Assembly: GCA_014802105.1 (NCBI GenBank)
Contig: JAAVCX010000007.1
Span: forward strand, 11,848 to 75,847
Source of the DNA: Bacteroides sp.
GTDB lineage: Bacteria; Bacteroidota; Bacteroidia; Bacteroidales; Muribaculaceae
DNA: 64,000 nt
Direction: 5' to 3'
The position numbers and the translations under genes are program-made. The notes beneath the pieces were generated by a model. It ran no database searches and had not been told where the DNA came from. It saw only the letters and a program-made list of their open reading frames with translations. Of the stretch, positions 8,285 to 16,751 are shown in pieces (position 1 is the first letter of the stretch; the number at the start of each line of letters is the position of its first letter).

Positions 8285-9181
8285 TTACTTTGTGTGAGTC
8301 GAATTGACGTTACGGGAGAGATGATAGGCGGCGAGAGACGGGAGGGGGGTGGGGAGGATTGTGCCGAGGTGTAGTTGGCGGCGGCTGAGAGCCTCGGTGA
8401 GTTGCGGTGCGAAATGGTGGGCTATGGAGCCGACAAAATGGATGGGGAGAGACTCATACCCCGGATAGGAGGTGAGATTGTAATCGATGTAGCGCAGGAA
8501 CTCTTCTACGACAAAATCAATGACTTCGGGCGAGTCGAGACAGGAAGCGATGAATGGACATAAGGAGGCAAGAAAAGCATTGGGACGCGCTTGGCGATAG
8601 ATGCGTCTGACTGCTTCGTCGGGGGTCAGGGTCGGGTAGACGCGCTCAAACCGTTCGACAAGATGGCCGGAGAACTGACGCTTGAGCATACGTCCTAAAA
8701 ACAGACGTCCGAGTACGGCTCCACTCCCCTCGTCGCCAAGTATATATCCTAACGGCGAGACGTTGGAGACTATTTCGCTTCCATCATAGAGGCAGGAGTT
8801 TGACCCGGTGCCGAGGATGCCGACTATGCCGGGACGGTCGCCACACAGAGCCCGTGCGGCGGCGAGCATGTCGGAGTAGACCGCGATTGTGGCATGGGGA
8901 AAGTGGAGTTGTAGCTCGTCGGCTACTCTCTGACAACAATCTTTTCCGGCACAACCGGCTCCATAGAAATGTATCTCGCTCACCTGGTGAGCGATCTCGA
9001 GAAGACGGGTGGTCGAGCCAATGAGTTCGGAGAGGTGACCGTCGGGAGCCGAGGCGGCATTATGGCCGTGAGGCAGATCCGTGTAGTCGATGCGGGCTGT
9101 GTCAGGGGTGATGATTGCGGCCGTGGCACGTGTGCTTCCGCTTTCTAACACTACTGTGAGCGGACTTGTAGATTTGCTCAT
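8285..9181 (-). CDS. BadF/BcrA-type N-acetyl amino-sugar kinase (MurK/NagK-like)
   Basis: 298 residues of the ASKHA kinase fold. The phosphate-1 loop VLESGSTRATAA is at the N terminus, the central motif GILGTGSNSCLYDG near residue 123, and GYILGDEGSGAVLG near residue 144, all matching the BadF/BadG family that includes GlcNAc and MurNAc kinases. Likely phosphorylates GlcNAc and/or MurNAc after import. It is the last gene of the peptidoglycan-salvage operon, 1 nt after namZ, which strongly favours an amino-sugar substrate. Choice between GlcNAc and MurNAc cannot be made from sequence by eye. Confidence 0.8.
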   Translation of the reverse strand: MSKSTSPLTVVLESGSTRATAAIITPDTARIDYTDLPHGHNAASAPDGHLSELIGSTTRLLEIAHQVSEIHFYGAGCAGKDCCQRVADELQLHFPHATIAVYSDMLAAARALCGDRPGIVGILGTGSNSCLYDGSEIVSNVSPLGYILGDEGSGAVLGRLFLGRMLKRQFSGHLVERFERVYPTLTPDEAVRRIYRQARPNAFLASLCPFIASCLDSPEVIDFVVEEFLRYIDYNLTSYPGYESLPIHFVGSIAHHFAPQLTEALSRRQLHLGTILPTPLPSLAAYHLSRNVNSTHTK

Positions 9182-9182
9182 C

Positions 9183-10466
9183 TTATTTATATAGGTGGTA
9201 GGGGATGGTGGCTGTGCGGAAGGAATCGGCCTGCTCGGTCCAGAGTTTCATTATATTGTCGACATTGTAGGATCTGGAGAAGTTGGCGCGGACAGCGCGC
9301 GAGCCACACACCTTGTCAAACATGTTTAATTTGGCTTGTGAAACTCCGGTAAATGCTTTGTGATCGGGATAGAGCCGGGCTATCTCCTGCATGATGTAGA
9401 ATTGAAGAAGCGAGAGCGGTGCCGTGGCCGGGGAGGTGACATAGATCTGGATACCGCCTAAGGTGAGGTCTTTGAACTTGGCGTAATAGGGGCGGTAGTA
9501 GATGGGACGGAATTCCAGCCCCGGGAGATTGAGCGCGGTCATTGCATCGGCAAGTGCGCGTGAGTCGATCCACGGAGCGCCTGTCAGAGAGAATGGGAGA
9601 GTGTAGCCTACACCGATCGATACATAGTCGAGTTCTCCCATTATGCCTGTGGCCGGATAGAGCAGAGCCGACTCGGGTGTAGGTATATGGGGTGAAGTGG
9701 GTACCCAGGGCATGCCGGTCATGACAAAGGTCATGTCGCGACGCCAACCGCGCATAGGAATGACCGTAAGATCGACTTTGCGGGATCCGAGCAGACCTGA
9801 GTCGTTGAGATAGACGGCAAGCTCGCCGGGGGTGAGTCCGTAGATATATGGTATAGGATATTGCGAGACAAACGAGGTGCATCCTTGATCGACAAGCGGG
9901 CCCTCGACGCGAAGACCGCCCAATGGGTTGGGTCGGTCAAGCACCATGAACTGTTTGCCGGCAGCGGCGGCGGCTTCCATGGCGAGCCCCATCGTTGAGA
10001 TAAAGGTGTAGCTCCGGCAACCGATGTCCTGAATATCATATACGAGTACATCTATATCGGCAAGCATCGCAGGGGAGGGTTTGCGGTTGGCTCCGTGGAG
10101 CGAGTAGACGGGAACTCCTGTCAGTGGATCGGTTTCATTGGCTACGGAGGCTCCGGCTGTGTAGTTGCCTCTGACTCCGTGTTCGGGCGCGAAGAGTGTG
10201 GTAAGCTTTACCTCTGGAGCGGCGGCGAGAATGTCGATGGTCGACTGCATGGAGTTGTCGATACCGGTGGGGTTGGTGATAAGACCTACACGCTTACCTT
10301 TCAGTTGCTCGAAACCTTCGAGCTTTAACACCTCTATGCCTGGCAGAACGGTGGGTGTCTCTTCGGGAACGGGTATTACGGAGGCGGAGGGTTGCTGGCC
10401 CGAGCAAGAGCCGGCGGTGAGCATCAGTGAAATAGAGAGGATGAAGCTGTGAAGTATCTTTGACAT
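9183..10466 (-). CDS. DUF1343 / NamZ-type exo-beta-N-acetylmuramidase lipoprotein
   Basis: 427 residues. A signal peptide with lipobox TAGSC (about residue 21) predicts a lipoprotein. The mature protein matches DUF1343, the family of NamZ, shown in Bacillus to release terminal MurNAc from peptide-free glycan chains. Visible family motifs include VGLITNPTG, APEHGVRGNYTAG, LVYDIQDIGCRSYT and LDRPNPLGG. Its position between an AmpG-like permease and an amino-sugar kinase fits a route of cleavage outside, import, then phosphorylation. Symbol not assigned because Bacteroidetes have more than one paralogue. Confidence 0.85.
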   Translation of the reverse strand: MSKILHSFILSISLMLTAGSCSGQQPSASVIPVPEETPTVLPGIEVLKLEGFEQLKGKRVGLITNPTGIDNSMQSTIDILAAAPEVKLTTLFAPEHGVRGNYTAGASVANETDPLTGVPVYSLHGANRKPSPAMLADIDVLVYDIQDIGCRSYTFISTMGLAMEAAAAAGKQFMVLDRPNPLGGLRVEGPLVDQGCTSFVSQYPIPYIYGLTPGELAVYLNDSGLLGSRKVDLTVIPMRGWRRDMTFVMTGMPWVPTSPHIPTPESALLYPATGIMGELDYVSIGVGYTLPFSLTGAPWIDSRALADAMTALNLPGLEFRPIYYRPYYAKFKDLTLGGIQIYVTSPATAPLSLLQFYIMQEIARLYPDHKAFTGVSQAKLNMFDKVCGSRAVRANFSRSYNVDNIMKLWTEQADSFRTATIPYHLYK

Positions 10467-10521
10467 GGGAAATTTAAATTACGATGAAAAGTCATAGGAG
10501 GGGAACCGGTAGCTTGTGAGA

Positions 10522-11796
10522 TCAGGATTGCTTTCGACCAAATGAGGGATCGATCTTGAGTGTGTAGGTAACGGCGATAGTGGCTATACAGCAGATAATG
10601 GTCCAGATAAAGAAGTGCTGATAGCCGAGTGTCTCCTGTATCCATCCGGCAGCCATGCCGGGAAGCATCATGCCGAGAGCCATGAAACCGGTGGCTATGC
10701 TATAATGAGCAGTAGAGTATGGACCTTCGGCGAAGTAAATGAGATAGAGCATATAGGCTGTGAACCCGAAGCCGTAGCCGAACTGCTCGACAAAAACACA
10801 AATATTGATCGTGAGCAGGCTTGGAGCATCGGCGTAACTGAGATAGAGGAATGTGAGGCATGTCAGCGACATGCTCCAGGCCATGGGTCTGAGCCAGTAT
10901 CTGAGGCCTTGCCGGGCCGCCAGAAGTCCGCCGATGATGCCTCCGAGAGTGAGTCCGATGATGCCGATAGTGCCATAGACTATGCCTACCTGTGATGTGG
11001 AGAGTCCGAGCCCGCCGGCATCTGTACCGTCGAGAAGAAACGGATTGATGAGTTTGACAAGTTGAGCTTCGGGGAGGCGGTAGAGGAGCATGAAAAGAAT
11101 GGCTGACAGCGCGCGAGGTTTACGGAAGAAGGAGCCGAGAATTGTGGCGAAATCGCGGGTCACACGGCTAAAGGAGAGTTTTGAGCGGTCATTGACCGAA
11201 GTCTCGGCCTTAGGCAATACCCGGGTGTGGTAAATGGCAAAGAGGAGAAAAAGAACCGAGAGGATAGCAAAGACGATTGTCCAGGCCAATGGAATATTGC
11301 CTGTTGAGTCTTCGAAGTAGCCGGCTACGACCACGAGGGCACCCTGGCCGGCGATAGAGGCGATACGGTAGAATGTGGAGCGGATGCCGACATAGAAGGA
11401 TTGCTGATGGGGAGAGAGGGCGAGCATGTAGAAACCGTCGGCGGCAATGTCGTGGGTGGCTGAGACAAAGGCTACGATCCAGAAGGCAGCCAGAGAGAGC
11501 TGAAACCAGAGTGAGGCCTGGAGAGTGAAGGCTATTGCGCCGAAGGCTATCGCTACGAGCCATTGTGTGAGTATGACCCAGCGACGCTTGGTTGAGAGTA
11601 TGTCGACAAATGGACTCCAGAAGGGTTTGATGACCCAGGGGAGGTATAGCCAGCCGGTGTAGAGGGCTATGTCGGTATTGGAGATGCCGAGTCGTTTATA
11701 CATGATGACCGAGAGGGTCATGACGGCTATGTAGGGGAGACCTTGGGCAAAATATAGGGTGGGGATCCACCACCAGGGGGAACGGGATGAGAGCAT
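10522..11796 (-). CDS. AmpG-like MFS permease
   Basis: 424 residues from the ATG at 11796 (MLSSRSPWWW). The ORF-track start at 11892 would overlap the SpoIID gene by 89 nt and adds a non-membrane stretch, so I prefer the internal ATG, 8 nt after the upstream stop. About 12 membrane segments; the opening PTLYFAQGLPY and the KPFWSPFVD loop are typical of AmpG-like transporters, which import anhydro-muropeptides or GlcNAc-anhydroMurNAc with protons. Its operon partners (NamZ, SpoIID-like, kinase) support a cell-wall sugar substrate. Confidence 0.85.
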   Translation of the reverse strand: MLSSRSPWWWIPTLYFAQGLPYIAVMTLSVIMYKRLGISNTDIALYTGWLYLPWVIKPFWSPFVDILSTKRRWVILTQWLVAIAFGAIAFTLQASLWFQLSLAAFWIVAFVSATHDIAADGFYMLALSPHQQSFYVGIRSTFYRIASIAGQGALVVVAGYFEDSTGNIPLAWTIVFAILSVLFLLFAIYHTRVLPKAETSVNDRSKLSFSRVTRDFATILGSFFRKPRALSAILFMLLYRLPEAQLVKLINPFLLDGTDAGGLGLSTSQVGIVYGTIGIIGLTLGGIIGGLLAARQGLRYWLRPMAWSMSLTCLTFLYLSYADAPSLLTINICVFVEQFGYGFGFTAYMLYLIYFAEGPYSTAHYSIATGFMALGMMLPGMAAGWIQETLGYQHFFIWTIICCIATIAVTYTLKIDPSFGRKQS

Positions 11797-11803
11797 GGAT
11801 GTG

Positions 11804-13123
11804 TCAGTAGAGGGATGTGAGGACCGAGGTAGGATAGTAATGGGAAAGGATGGTTGAGTAATCGTAACCTCTGTCGGCCATGACGGCTGCACCTATCTGG
11901 CAGAGACCTACGCCGTGGCCCCATCCGGCACCATGAAGGGTGAAGCCCGTGGGAATATGAGGGGTAGGGGATGACGGGTCGAAGTGTCGTTCCACCGTGA
12001 AAGCAGAGCTTAGAAGGTGGGAGGGCGAGAGGGTGCGTCGTATCATGAGTTCCTTACCGATAGTGACCTCGGAGTCGGTGCCTATGATGCGCAACATGAC
12101 TATGCGGCCTGAGGTGCCTCTTTGCAAGGGGATCATGTCGACTACCTTTCCTACCGAGATGGAGGATCGAGTGTCGAGCAGTTCCACGATTTCTTGTTGG
12201 GATATATATTGGGTCCAGCGGTAGGAGTCGGGGAGTTCACGGTCGTAACTGTTGAGCACTCTGGCGAGGGTCTCGGGGGAGACGTCGGAACAGAAGGCTT
12301 CGGGACGCGAGAGTATCCAGCGGGAGGCTGAGGCTTCGTCGGTAAGATCGGGACGGGTTTCCGACATCATATCATCGCGTCGGCCTTGCAGATAAGGGTG
12401 AGAGTCGGTGTCTTCCCAGCATGAGGAGAAGATTTCCATCATGCCGCCACAACATTTGGAGAAGCGGGTGTCGCAGAGGGTGTGGCCGTCAGAGGTCAGG
12501 ACTATTCCTTTGGTGTCGGCTACGGCTGAGGCCGCGGCTTCGTTGACACGCAGCAGTCCCTGGTAGCGTTGGCAGTGGTCGTCGGCACAGACGTCGAAGA
12601 GGGTGTGATCTTCATGATCCCACCAACGTATGAGGGCTGATTGCCCGTGGGACTGACGTTGTCGCCGGGTGTGGCGGTCACGTATGCGTGACATCAGCCA
12701 GGAGCGTGAGATGATGGCGTGGGCGCGCAGGAGATGGCGCGGGGACTCGGAACTCATCTCTGACGATATGACCGATGACAGGTAAGTCTCGACTGAGACA
12801 CGGTTGATGGCGACGATTTTGCCTGAGTCGACCATGAGTGTCAGAGCTCCGCGGAATTGCTGACACTCGCGGCGTTGCCAATGGAAGCCGATGCCTATGG
12901 TGACTCCGTCAAGGGTGAAGTGATCGGCCGAGTCTGACGATGGATTGAAGGTCAGGGAGGTGTAGTGGCGGCCGTTCCACTCGAGGGCGAGTCCTGACTC
13001 TGAGACGGTCACTGATTGTGGCCCGGTGATGACGGCTGTGTCGTCGGTGGAATAGATGCCGGTGAGAGAGAAGTTGACGGTAGTGGCCGAGAGAATGCCT
13101 ACCGAGACAGTTGGCTGAGACAT
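11804..13123 (-). CDS. SpoIID/LytB domain protein without visible signal peptide
   Basis: 439 residues. The SpoIID family comprises lytic transglycosylases acting on peptide-free glycan. Visible motifs: SSVISSEMSSESP (Glu of SSEM equivalent to the catalytic Glu) near residue 115, a C-x3-H-C set in FDVCADDHCQRY resembling the zinc ligands of clostridial SpoIID, the Cys-rich TRFSKCCGGMME, and C-terminal GWGHGVGLCQIGA. No signal peptide is seen at MSQPTVSVGIL, so the protein may act in the cytoplasm on imported fragments. Overlaps the preceding DUF4922 gene by 25 nt, implying coupling. Confidence 0.8.
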   Translation of the reverse strand: MSQPTVSVGILSATTVNFSLTGIYSTDDTAVITGPQSVTVSESGLALEWNGRHYTSLTFNPSSDSADHFTLDGVTIGIGFHWQRRECQQFRGALTLMVDSGKIVAINRVSVETYLSSVISSEMSSESPRHLLRAHAIISRSWLMSRIRDRHTRRQRQSHGQSALIRWWDHEDHTLFDVCADDHCQRYQGLLRVNEAAASAVADTKGIVLTSDGHTLCDTRFSKCCGGMMEIFSSCWEDTDSHPYLQGRRDDMMSETRPDLTDEASASRWILSRPEAFCSDVSPETLARVLNSYDRELPDSYRWTQYISQQEIVELLDTRSSISVGKVVDMIPLQRGTSGRIVMLRIIGTDSEVTIGKELMIRRTLSPSHLLSSAFTVERHFDPSSPTPHIPTGFTLHGAGWGHGVGLCQIGAAVMADRGYDYSTILSHYYPTSVLTSLY

Positions 13124-14037
13124 AGGCTGAGGATTTCAGAGTGGTTAAAGGCTACCTGAGAGTATATATCGTTGATTATAGATGGTGTGAGACGTGAGGT
13201 GTGGTCGGCTGAGGGGGTGACGAAGAGTCCGGCCATCTCGAGGGAGGCCGGGCTGACCAGGAGCTGACCGGGAGCGTCGCCATAGAATGTGGGTCGGTGT
13301 CGTCGACGTGGTATGACGTAGAGCCTTGGGGTGGGACTGTCAGGTAGTGATAGGGCAAAGAGGTTGAGAGGTGGCTCAGGATCGTCGTCGCTACGGGGCA
13401 GGAGTCCGAGGAGATCGAAAAATAATTCGGTCGTGAGATCGGGAGAGTCAGAGTCGATGGCCAGAAATGCGTAGGGAGCGTCGGCACCCGAGATTGATAT
13501 TGCGGGAAAGCCGTCAACCGGCATGAGAGGGGTAGAAAGAAGGTTGGTCGCAAGTGTGCGTCCGATAGCCTGGAAGTGGAAATGGTCTGGGGCGGAGGCT
13601 CCGCAGCGTGGGCCGTTGTAGAAGACCGCCTGAGAGGGTAGAAGCGCGGCCAAACGGAGCATGTCGGTGACTGAGGATCGGCTGAGAAGTTGTGGACGGT
13701 GAGAGAGTGAGGGTATGGTGAGGTGGAGAGGGCCGAGCGGATAGGGATTGACTAAGATTTCGTAGTCGTGCCAGGGGATCGGAAGCTGGGCTGATGGTCG
13801 TGCCGAACGACAGAGGAAGCAAGGACGAAGACCGGCTGCGATCTTGGTGAGATCTGCCGAGATTGAAGCCTTGCGGTAGGAGAGGGTGACCGCAGTGACC
13901 GACCAGTCGGAGACGGGTAAAGTGAAGACTGTCGACGTTGCCGAGGCTTGGCTGAGCGATAGTAGATTGTCGGCATAAAGCGGCCAAGTGCGGGTCTGGG
14001 AGTCTATGAGGTCGGTTGGACTGTCGGGGAAAAGCAT
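13099..14037 (-). CDS. DUF4922 protein, GalT/HIT-like nucleotidyltransferase fold
   Basis: 312 residues. RPCFLC (about residues 71-76) looks like the Cys pair found in GalT-type proteins, and CGASAPDHFHFQ (about residues 145-156) has the H-x-H-x-Q catalytic pattern of GalT and Ap4A phosphorylase, in which the second His carries a nucleotidyl group. Those family members transfer or phosphorolyse nucleotides; the actual substrate here is unknown. Lies between a glycosyltransferase and a SpoIID-like protein in the peptidoglycan-salvage operon, so a role with sugar phosphates or NDP-sugars is a reasonable inference. Confidence 0.65.
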   Translation of the reverse strand: MLFPDSPTDLIDSQTRTWPLYADNLLSLSQASATSTVFTLPVSDWSVTAVTLSYRKASISADLTKIAAGLRPCFLCRSARPSAQLPIPWHDYEILVNPYPLGPLHLTIPSLSHRPQLLSRSSVTDMLRLAALLPSQAVFYNGPRCGASAPDHFHFQAIGRTLATNLLSTPLMPVDGFPAISISGADAPYAFLAIDSDSPDLTTELFFDLLGLLPRSDDDPEPPLNLFALSLPDSPTPRLYVIPRRRHRPTFYGDAPGQLLVSPASLEMAGLFVTPSADHTSRLTPSIINDIYSQVAFNHSEILSLCLSQLSR

Positions 14038-14082
14038 ATAGAACGGTGGTGGATAAGGGTCGTAGCCGGTGACAGGCGGTGG

Positions 14083-15420
14083 TCAATGGTTGTTGCGGCC
14101 GATGCGGGCTTGGAGCTCGATGGTGCGCAGTGTGTCTTTATATGTGTTGTTGGAGTTGACTCGTTCGGGAGAGAGGGCGTGGTCAGTGTTGTCCTCCCAG
14201 CGTCGGCATAGGTAGAGCGACTCATAGATGCGGCTAATGGGGTAGTCACGGCTGATAGCCAAGGCCATGGCATAGTCTTCGCCGTAGCATACGTCGGGAA
14301 AGCCTATAGCGCGAGCTATAGGAGTGAAGAAAGCTCGCGGCGCTCCGAGACCATTGATGCGCAAGGCATTGTTCGGGCCGTTGGAGTCGGTCCATTCGGC
14401 ATGATTGATAAGTCCTGGGGGCAGGATATTGCCGTGGAAGTCGGTGAGTGTGTAGGAGCCTATGACCATGGCGCAGTTGTCGGCCCGAAATCGCTCGACT
14501 ATGAGGCTAAGAGAATCGGGTCGGCTGTATAGATCGTCACTGTCAAGCTGTATGGCAAAACGTCCGCAATGTGGATCGGCAAGGGCTATATTCCAGCATC
14601 CACCGATCCCCGGGGCTGTCGGTGATGATATGGAAGATGTGTCGATGACTATGAGCCTGGGGTCAGAAGAGGCCATGTCGGCGAGTATCTCGGAGGTGCC
14701 GTCGGTAGACCGGTTGTCGACGACAATGACGTTGAACGGGAAATCGGTGATTTGGGAAAGGGCTGAATTGACGGCATCGGCGATTGTGAGCCGACGGTTG
14801 CGCACAGGTATGATGACTGAGGCTTCGACCGGGAAGGAGCCTGCGGTGAGATCGAGGCTTAGACGTGACGCCGGAGTGACCAGGGCTCCGAGGGCGGCAA
14901 GATGAGCGGTCACTACCTGTTCCATCTCGAGCTGAGAGGCACGGTTGCGCGGATCGACATACGAGAAATGAGATTTTTCATTGTCTGCTGAAAGGTCTGA
15001 CTCCGGGCCTACGGAGTAGAGGGCCTCGGGCAGATGAAGGGGGAGTCCGGCGAGACGTGTGAGGTGCAGGCGCAGGTCGTACCACCCGGCGGCAAGGTAG
15101 TTGACATCTATGGTCGAGAGACATTCTCTGACAAGTCGGGCAGAGGCCACCACACAGTGACCGAAGTCAAAGTCGTCGCGCAGAGAGCCTGATTGATAAG
15201 CGATAGTGTTGCGACGGGTCTCCCCGTCATAGTAATCGCAGTAGGCAAACGGGGTGCCTGACCACTTGAGCGCCTGGGATATTCTGCCGAGAGCTCCGGG
15301 ATGCCAGGCTATGGAGCGATCGGAGAGAGGGATGACGACGTAATCGTCTGAAGTCATGGAGGCTATCTCGCGCATAGCCGCAGTGGAGAGTCGGGAATAA
15401 CGTTGGTTGAACACGCTCAT
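14083..15420 (-). CDS. Glycosyltransferase family 2, long two-part protein
   Basis: 445 residues from the ATG at 15420 ([10 protein letters not shown]). The ORF-track start at 15573 lies upstream of the promoter, so it is rejected. The C-terminal half carries a standard GT-A core: [13 protein letters not shown] (about residue 204), [12 protein letters not shown] and the metal-binding LDSDD near residue 296. The N-terminal 200 residues ([23 protein letters not shown]) look like a second, degenerate GT-A-like part. First gene of the peptidoglycan-salvage operon; the acceptor is unknown. No membrane segment is seen, so it is probably cytoplasmic. Confidence 0.75.
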   Translation of the reverse strand: MSVFNQRYSRLSTAAMREIASMTSDDYVVIPLSDRSIAWHPGALGRISQALKWSGTPFAYCDYYDGETRRNTIAYQSGSLRDDFDFGHCVVASARLVRECLSTIDVNYLAAGWYDLRLHLTRLAGLPLHLPEALYSVGPESDLSADNEKSHFSYVDPRNRASQLEMEQVVTAHLAALGALVTPASRLSLDLTAGSFPVEASVIIPVRNRRLTIADAVNSALSQITDFPFNVIVVDNRSTDGTSEILADMASSDPRLIVIDTSSISSPTAPGIGGCWNIALADPHCGRFAIQLDSDDLYSRPDSLSLIVERFRADNCAMVIGSYTLTDFHGNILPPGLINHAEWTDSNGPNNALRINGLGAPRAFFTPIARAIGFPDVCYGEDYAMALAISRDYPISRIYESLYLCRRWEDNTDHALSPERVNSNNTYKDTLRTIELQARIGRNNH

Positions 15421-15443
15421 GTTAACGGTCGGTTGATTTATCA

Positions 15444-15474
15444 CAAAGGTATATAATCTGAGCGAGATGACAAA
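15444..15474 (-). promoter_or_regulatory. Promoter of the peptidoglycan-salvage operon
   Basis: On the minus strand TTTG (15471-15474), 19 nt, then TACCTTTG (15444-15451): an excellent Bacteroidetes promoter. The GT2 ATG is 23 nt downstream, fixing the start at 15420. It is arranged back-to-back with the polysaccharide-locus promoter. Confidence 0.75.
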
Positions 15475-15533
15475 GCTGAGGTCTGAGAAAATCAAGGCCC
15501 TGAAGATCTGTCTTAAAAATTTGAGTCGATAGA

Positions 15534-15563
15534 ATTGTATGTTAAAAAAAATGTGTAATTTTG
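15534..15563 (+). promoter_or_regulatory. Promoter and leader of the polysaccharide locus
   Basis: ATTG (15534-15537), 18 nt, then TAATTTTG (15556-15563), a perfect -7 element. Transcription would give a leader of about 120 nt before the antiterminator ATG at 15692. The leader contains a small hairpin (GTGAG/CTCAC around 15598-15615). Leaders of this kind are where UpxY-type proteins act. I found no flanking inverted repeats of the kind that make Bacteroides capsule promoters invertible. Confidence 0.55.
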
Positions 15564-15691
15564 TGGAACGCATAATTCTGTGTTCACTTCGGTCGTGGTG
15601 AGGAGCAAGCTCACTATCAGCCTGAGTAAACGGAAGTTTTTGGAAGTTTAATTACTCACGTTTCTTTAATTGCTTAGAGGTTAGGGTTTTA

Positions 15692-16741
15692 ATGAGTATT
15701 AAGCTTAGTAGAAGTATGTCTTCTAATGATTTTATGAGCAGGCTCGGAAGTAATGACGAGGTCTCGCGCTGGTATATCCTCAATCATATCGGGGGAGTAG
15801 GTGGGCAAGGTATTGCCCATCGCGAGATAGAGCGATTTAACTGTCAATCAAAGAGTGAGATAGAGCTGTTTTCCCCATCTTATTTCCAGTTGGAGGTCAG
15901 AGAGGGCAAGCAACGGTTTCGCCGTGTCAGTCTGGCCTATCATTACGTCTTTGTCAAGGGTACTCTCAACGAGATCAAGAGTCTATGTGGACGAGACAAC
16001 GGATTTTCCTTTGTGCTCAACCGCGCCAGCGAGGAACGTTATGCTACAGTCAGCGATAACGAAATGGCAGCCTTCCGCATCATAGCGCGCAGTTATGAGA
16101 ACTCCATGCCGTTTTTCTCGCTCGAGGATATTGATCTCGAGGCCGGAGATATAGTTGAGGTAGTCAATGGTGATTTTGCAGGTCTGAAAGGAACTTTCGT
16201 GCCGCGAAGCAAGAGCAACACCGGCAAGATAGTTCTCGAGATAGCAATGGGTAGCGGTACCTGTGCCTACAATATAAACGTCAAGGATGTCAGAGTAATC
16301 GAGTTTGCAAAAAAAACAACGCGAGCCCATGATCAGATCGAAGCCTTTGTGCCTCATCTGTTAACCGGACTGCGACAGTATAGCCGAGGAGAGCAGCTTG
16401 ACCGATCTATCGCCTCCAAAGTCTCGGTGTTTGCCTCGAGAATGGAAATCGTTGAACTTCACTCGCAGAAACTCGATGCCAAACTTCAGGCACTCCTTCA
16501 CGGAGCCTACACCCTATTGGGCGATCCCGAGCGAGCCGTCCGAAGTAAACGACTCTACGAGAAGTATCATCATTCTGTGACAAATCCTTGGACTCAAGCG
16601 CTCTGTGAGCTTGTAATAGCAGAATCCTCCCACGATAACACTCGCCTGAAAAGCATCAGTGACATCATTTCACTTCTGTCCCCCACTTCAAAATCCCAAC
16701 GTTTGATAGAGGAAGAGCTCAGATTGCTATTTTGTAGGTAA
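15692..16741 (+). CDS. UpxY/NusG-like transcription antiterminator with extra C-terminal domain
   Basis: 349 residues. The N-terminal NGN-like part starts at SRWYILNHIGG (about residue 27). A KOW domain follows at GDIVEVVNGDFAGLKGTFV (about residues 152-170). This is the layout of specialised NusG paralogues such as UpxY, which let RNA polymerase read through a long capsule operon. Typical UpxY is about 170-180 residues; here about 150 further residues, predicted largely helical (LQALLHGAYTLLGD), follow. As first gene of the polysaccharide operon it probably controls its own locus. The tail could be a regulatory domain, but I do not recognise it. Confidence 0.75.
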   Translation: MSIKLSRSMSSNDFMSRLGSNDEVSRWYILNHIGGVGGQGIAHREIERFNCQSKSEIELFSPSYFQLEVREGKQRFRRVSLAYHYVFVKGTLNEIKSLCGRDNGFSFVLNRASEERYATVSDNEMAAFRIIARSYENSMPFFSLEDIDLEAGDIVEVVNGDFAGLKGTFVPRSKSNTGKIVLEIAMGSGTCAYNINVKDVRVIEFAKKTTRAHDQIEAFVPHLLTGLRQYSRGEQLDRSIASKVSVFASRMEIVELHSQKLDAKLQALLHGAYTLLGDPERAVRSKRLYEKYHHSVTNPWTQALCELVIAESSHDNTRLKSISDIISLLSPTSKSQRLIEEELRLLFCR

Positions 16742-16751
16742 GTTTCGTTAT

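Noticed and set aside
15421-15691. Invertible capsule promoter
   Set aside because: I looked for inverted repeats flanking the divergent promoters and found none long enough; promoter inversion is not supported.
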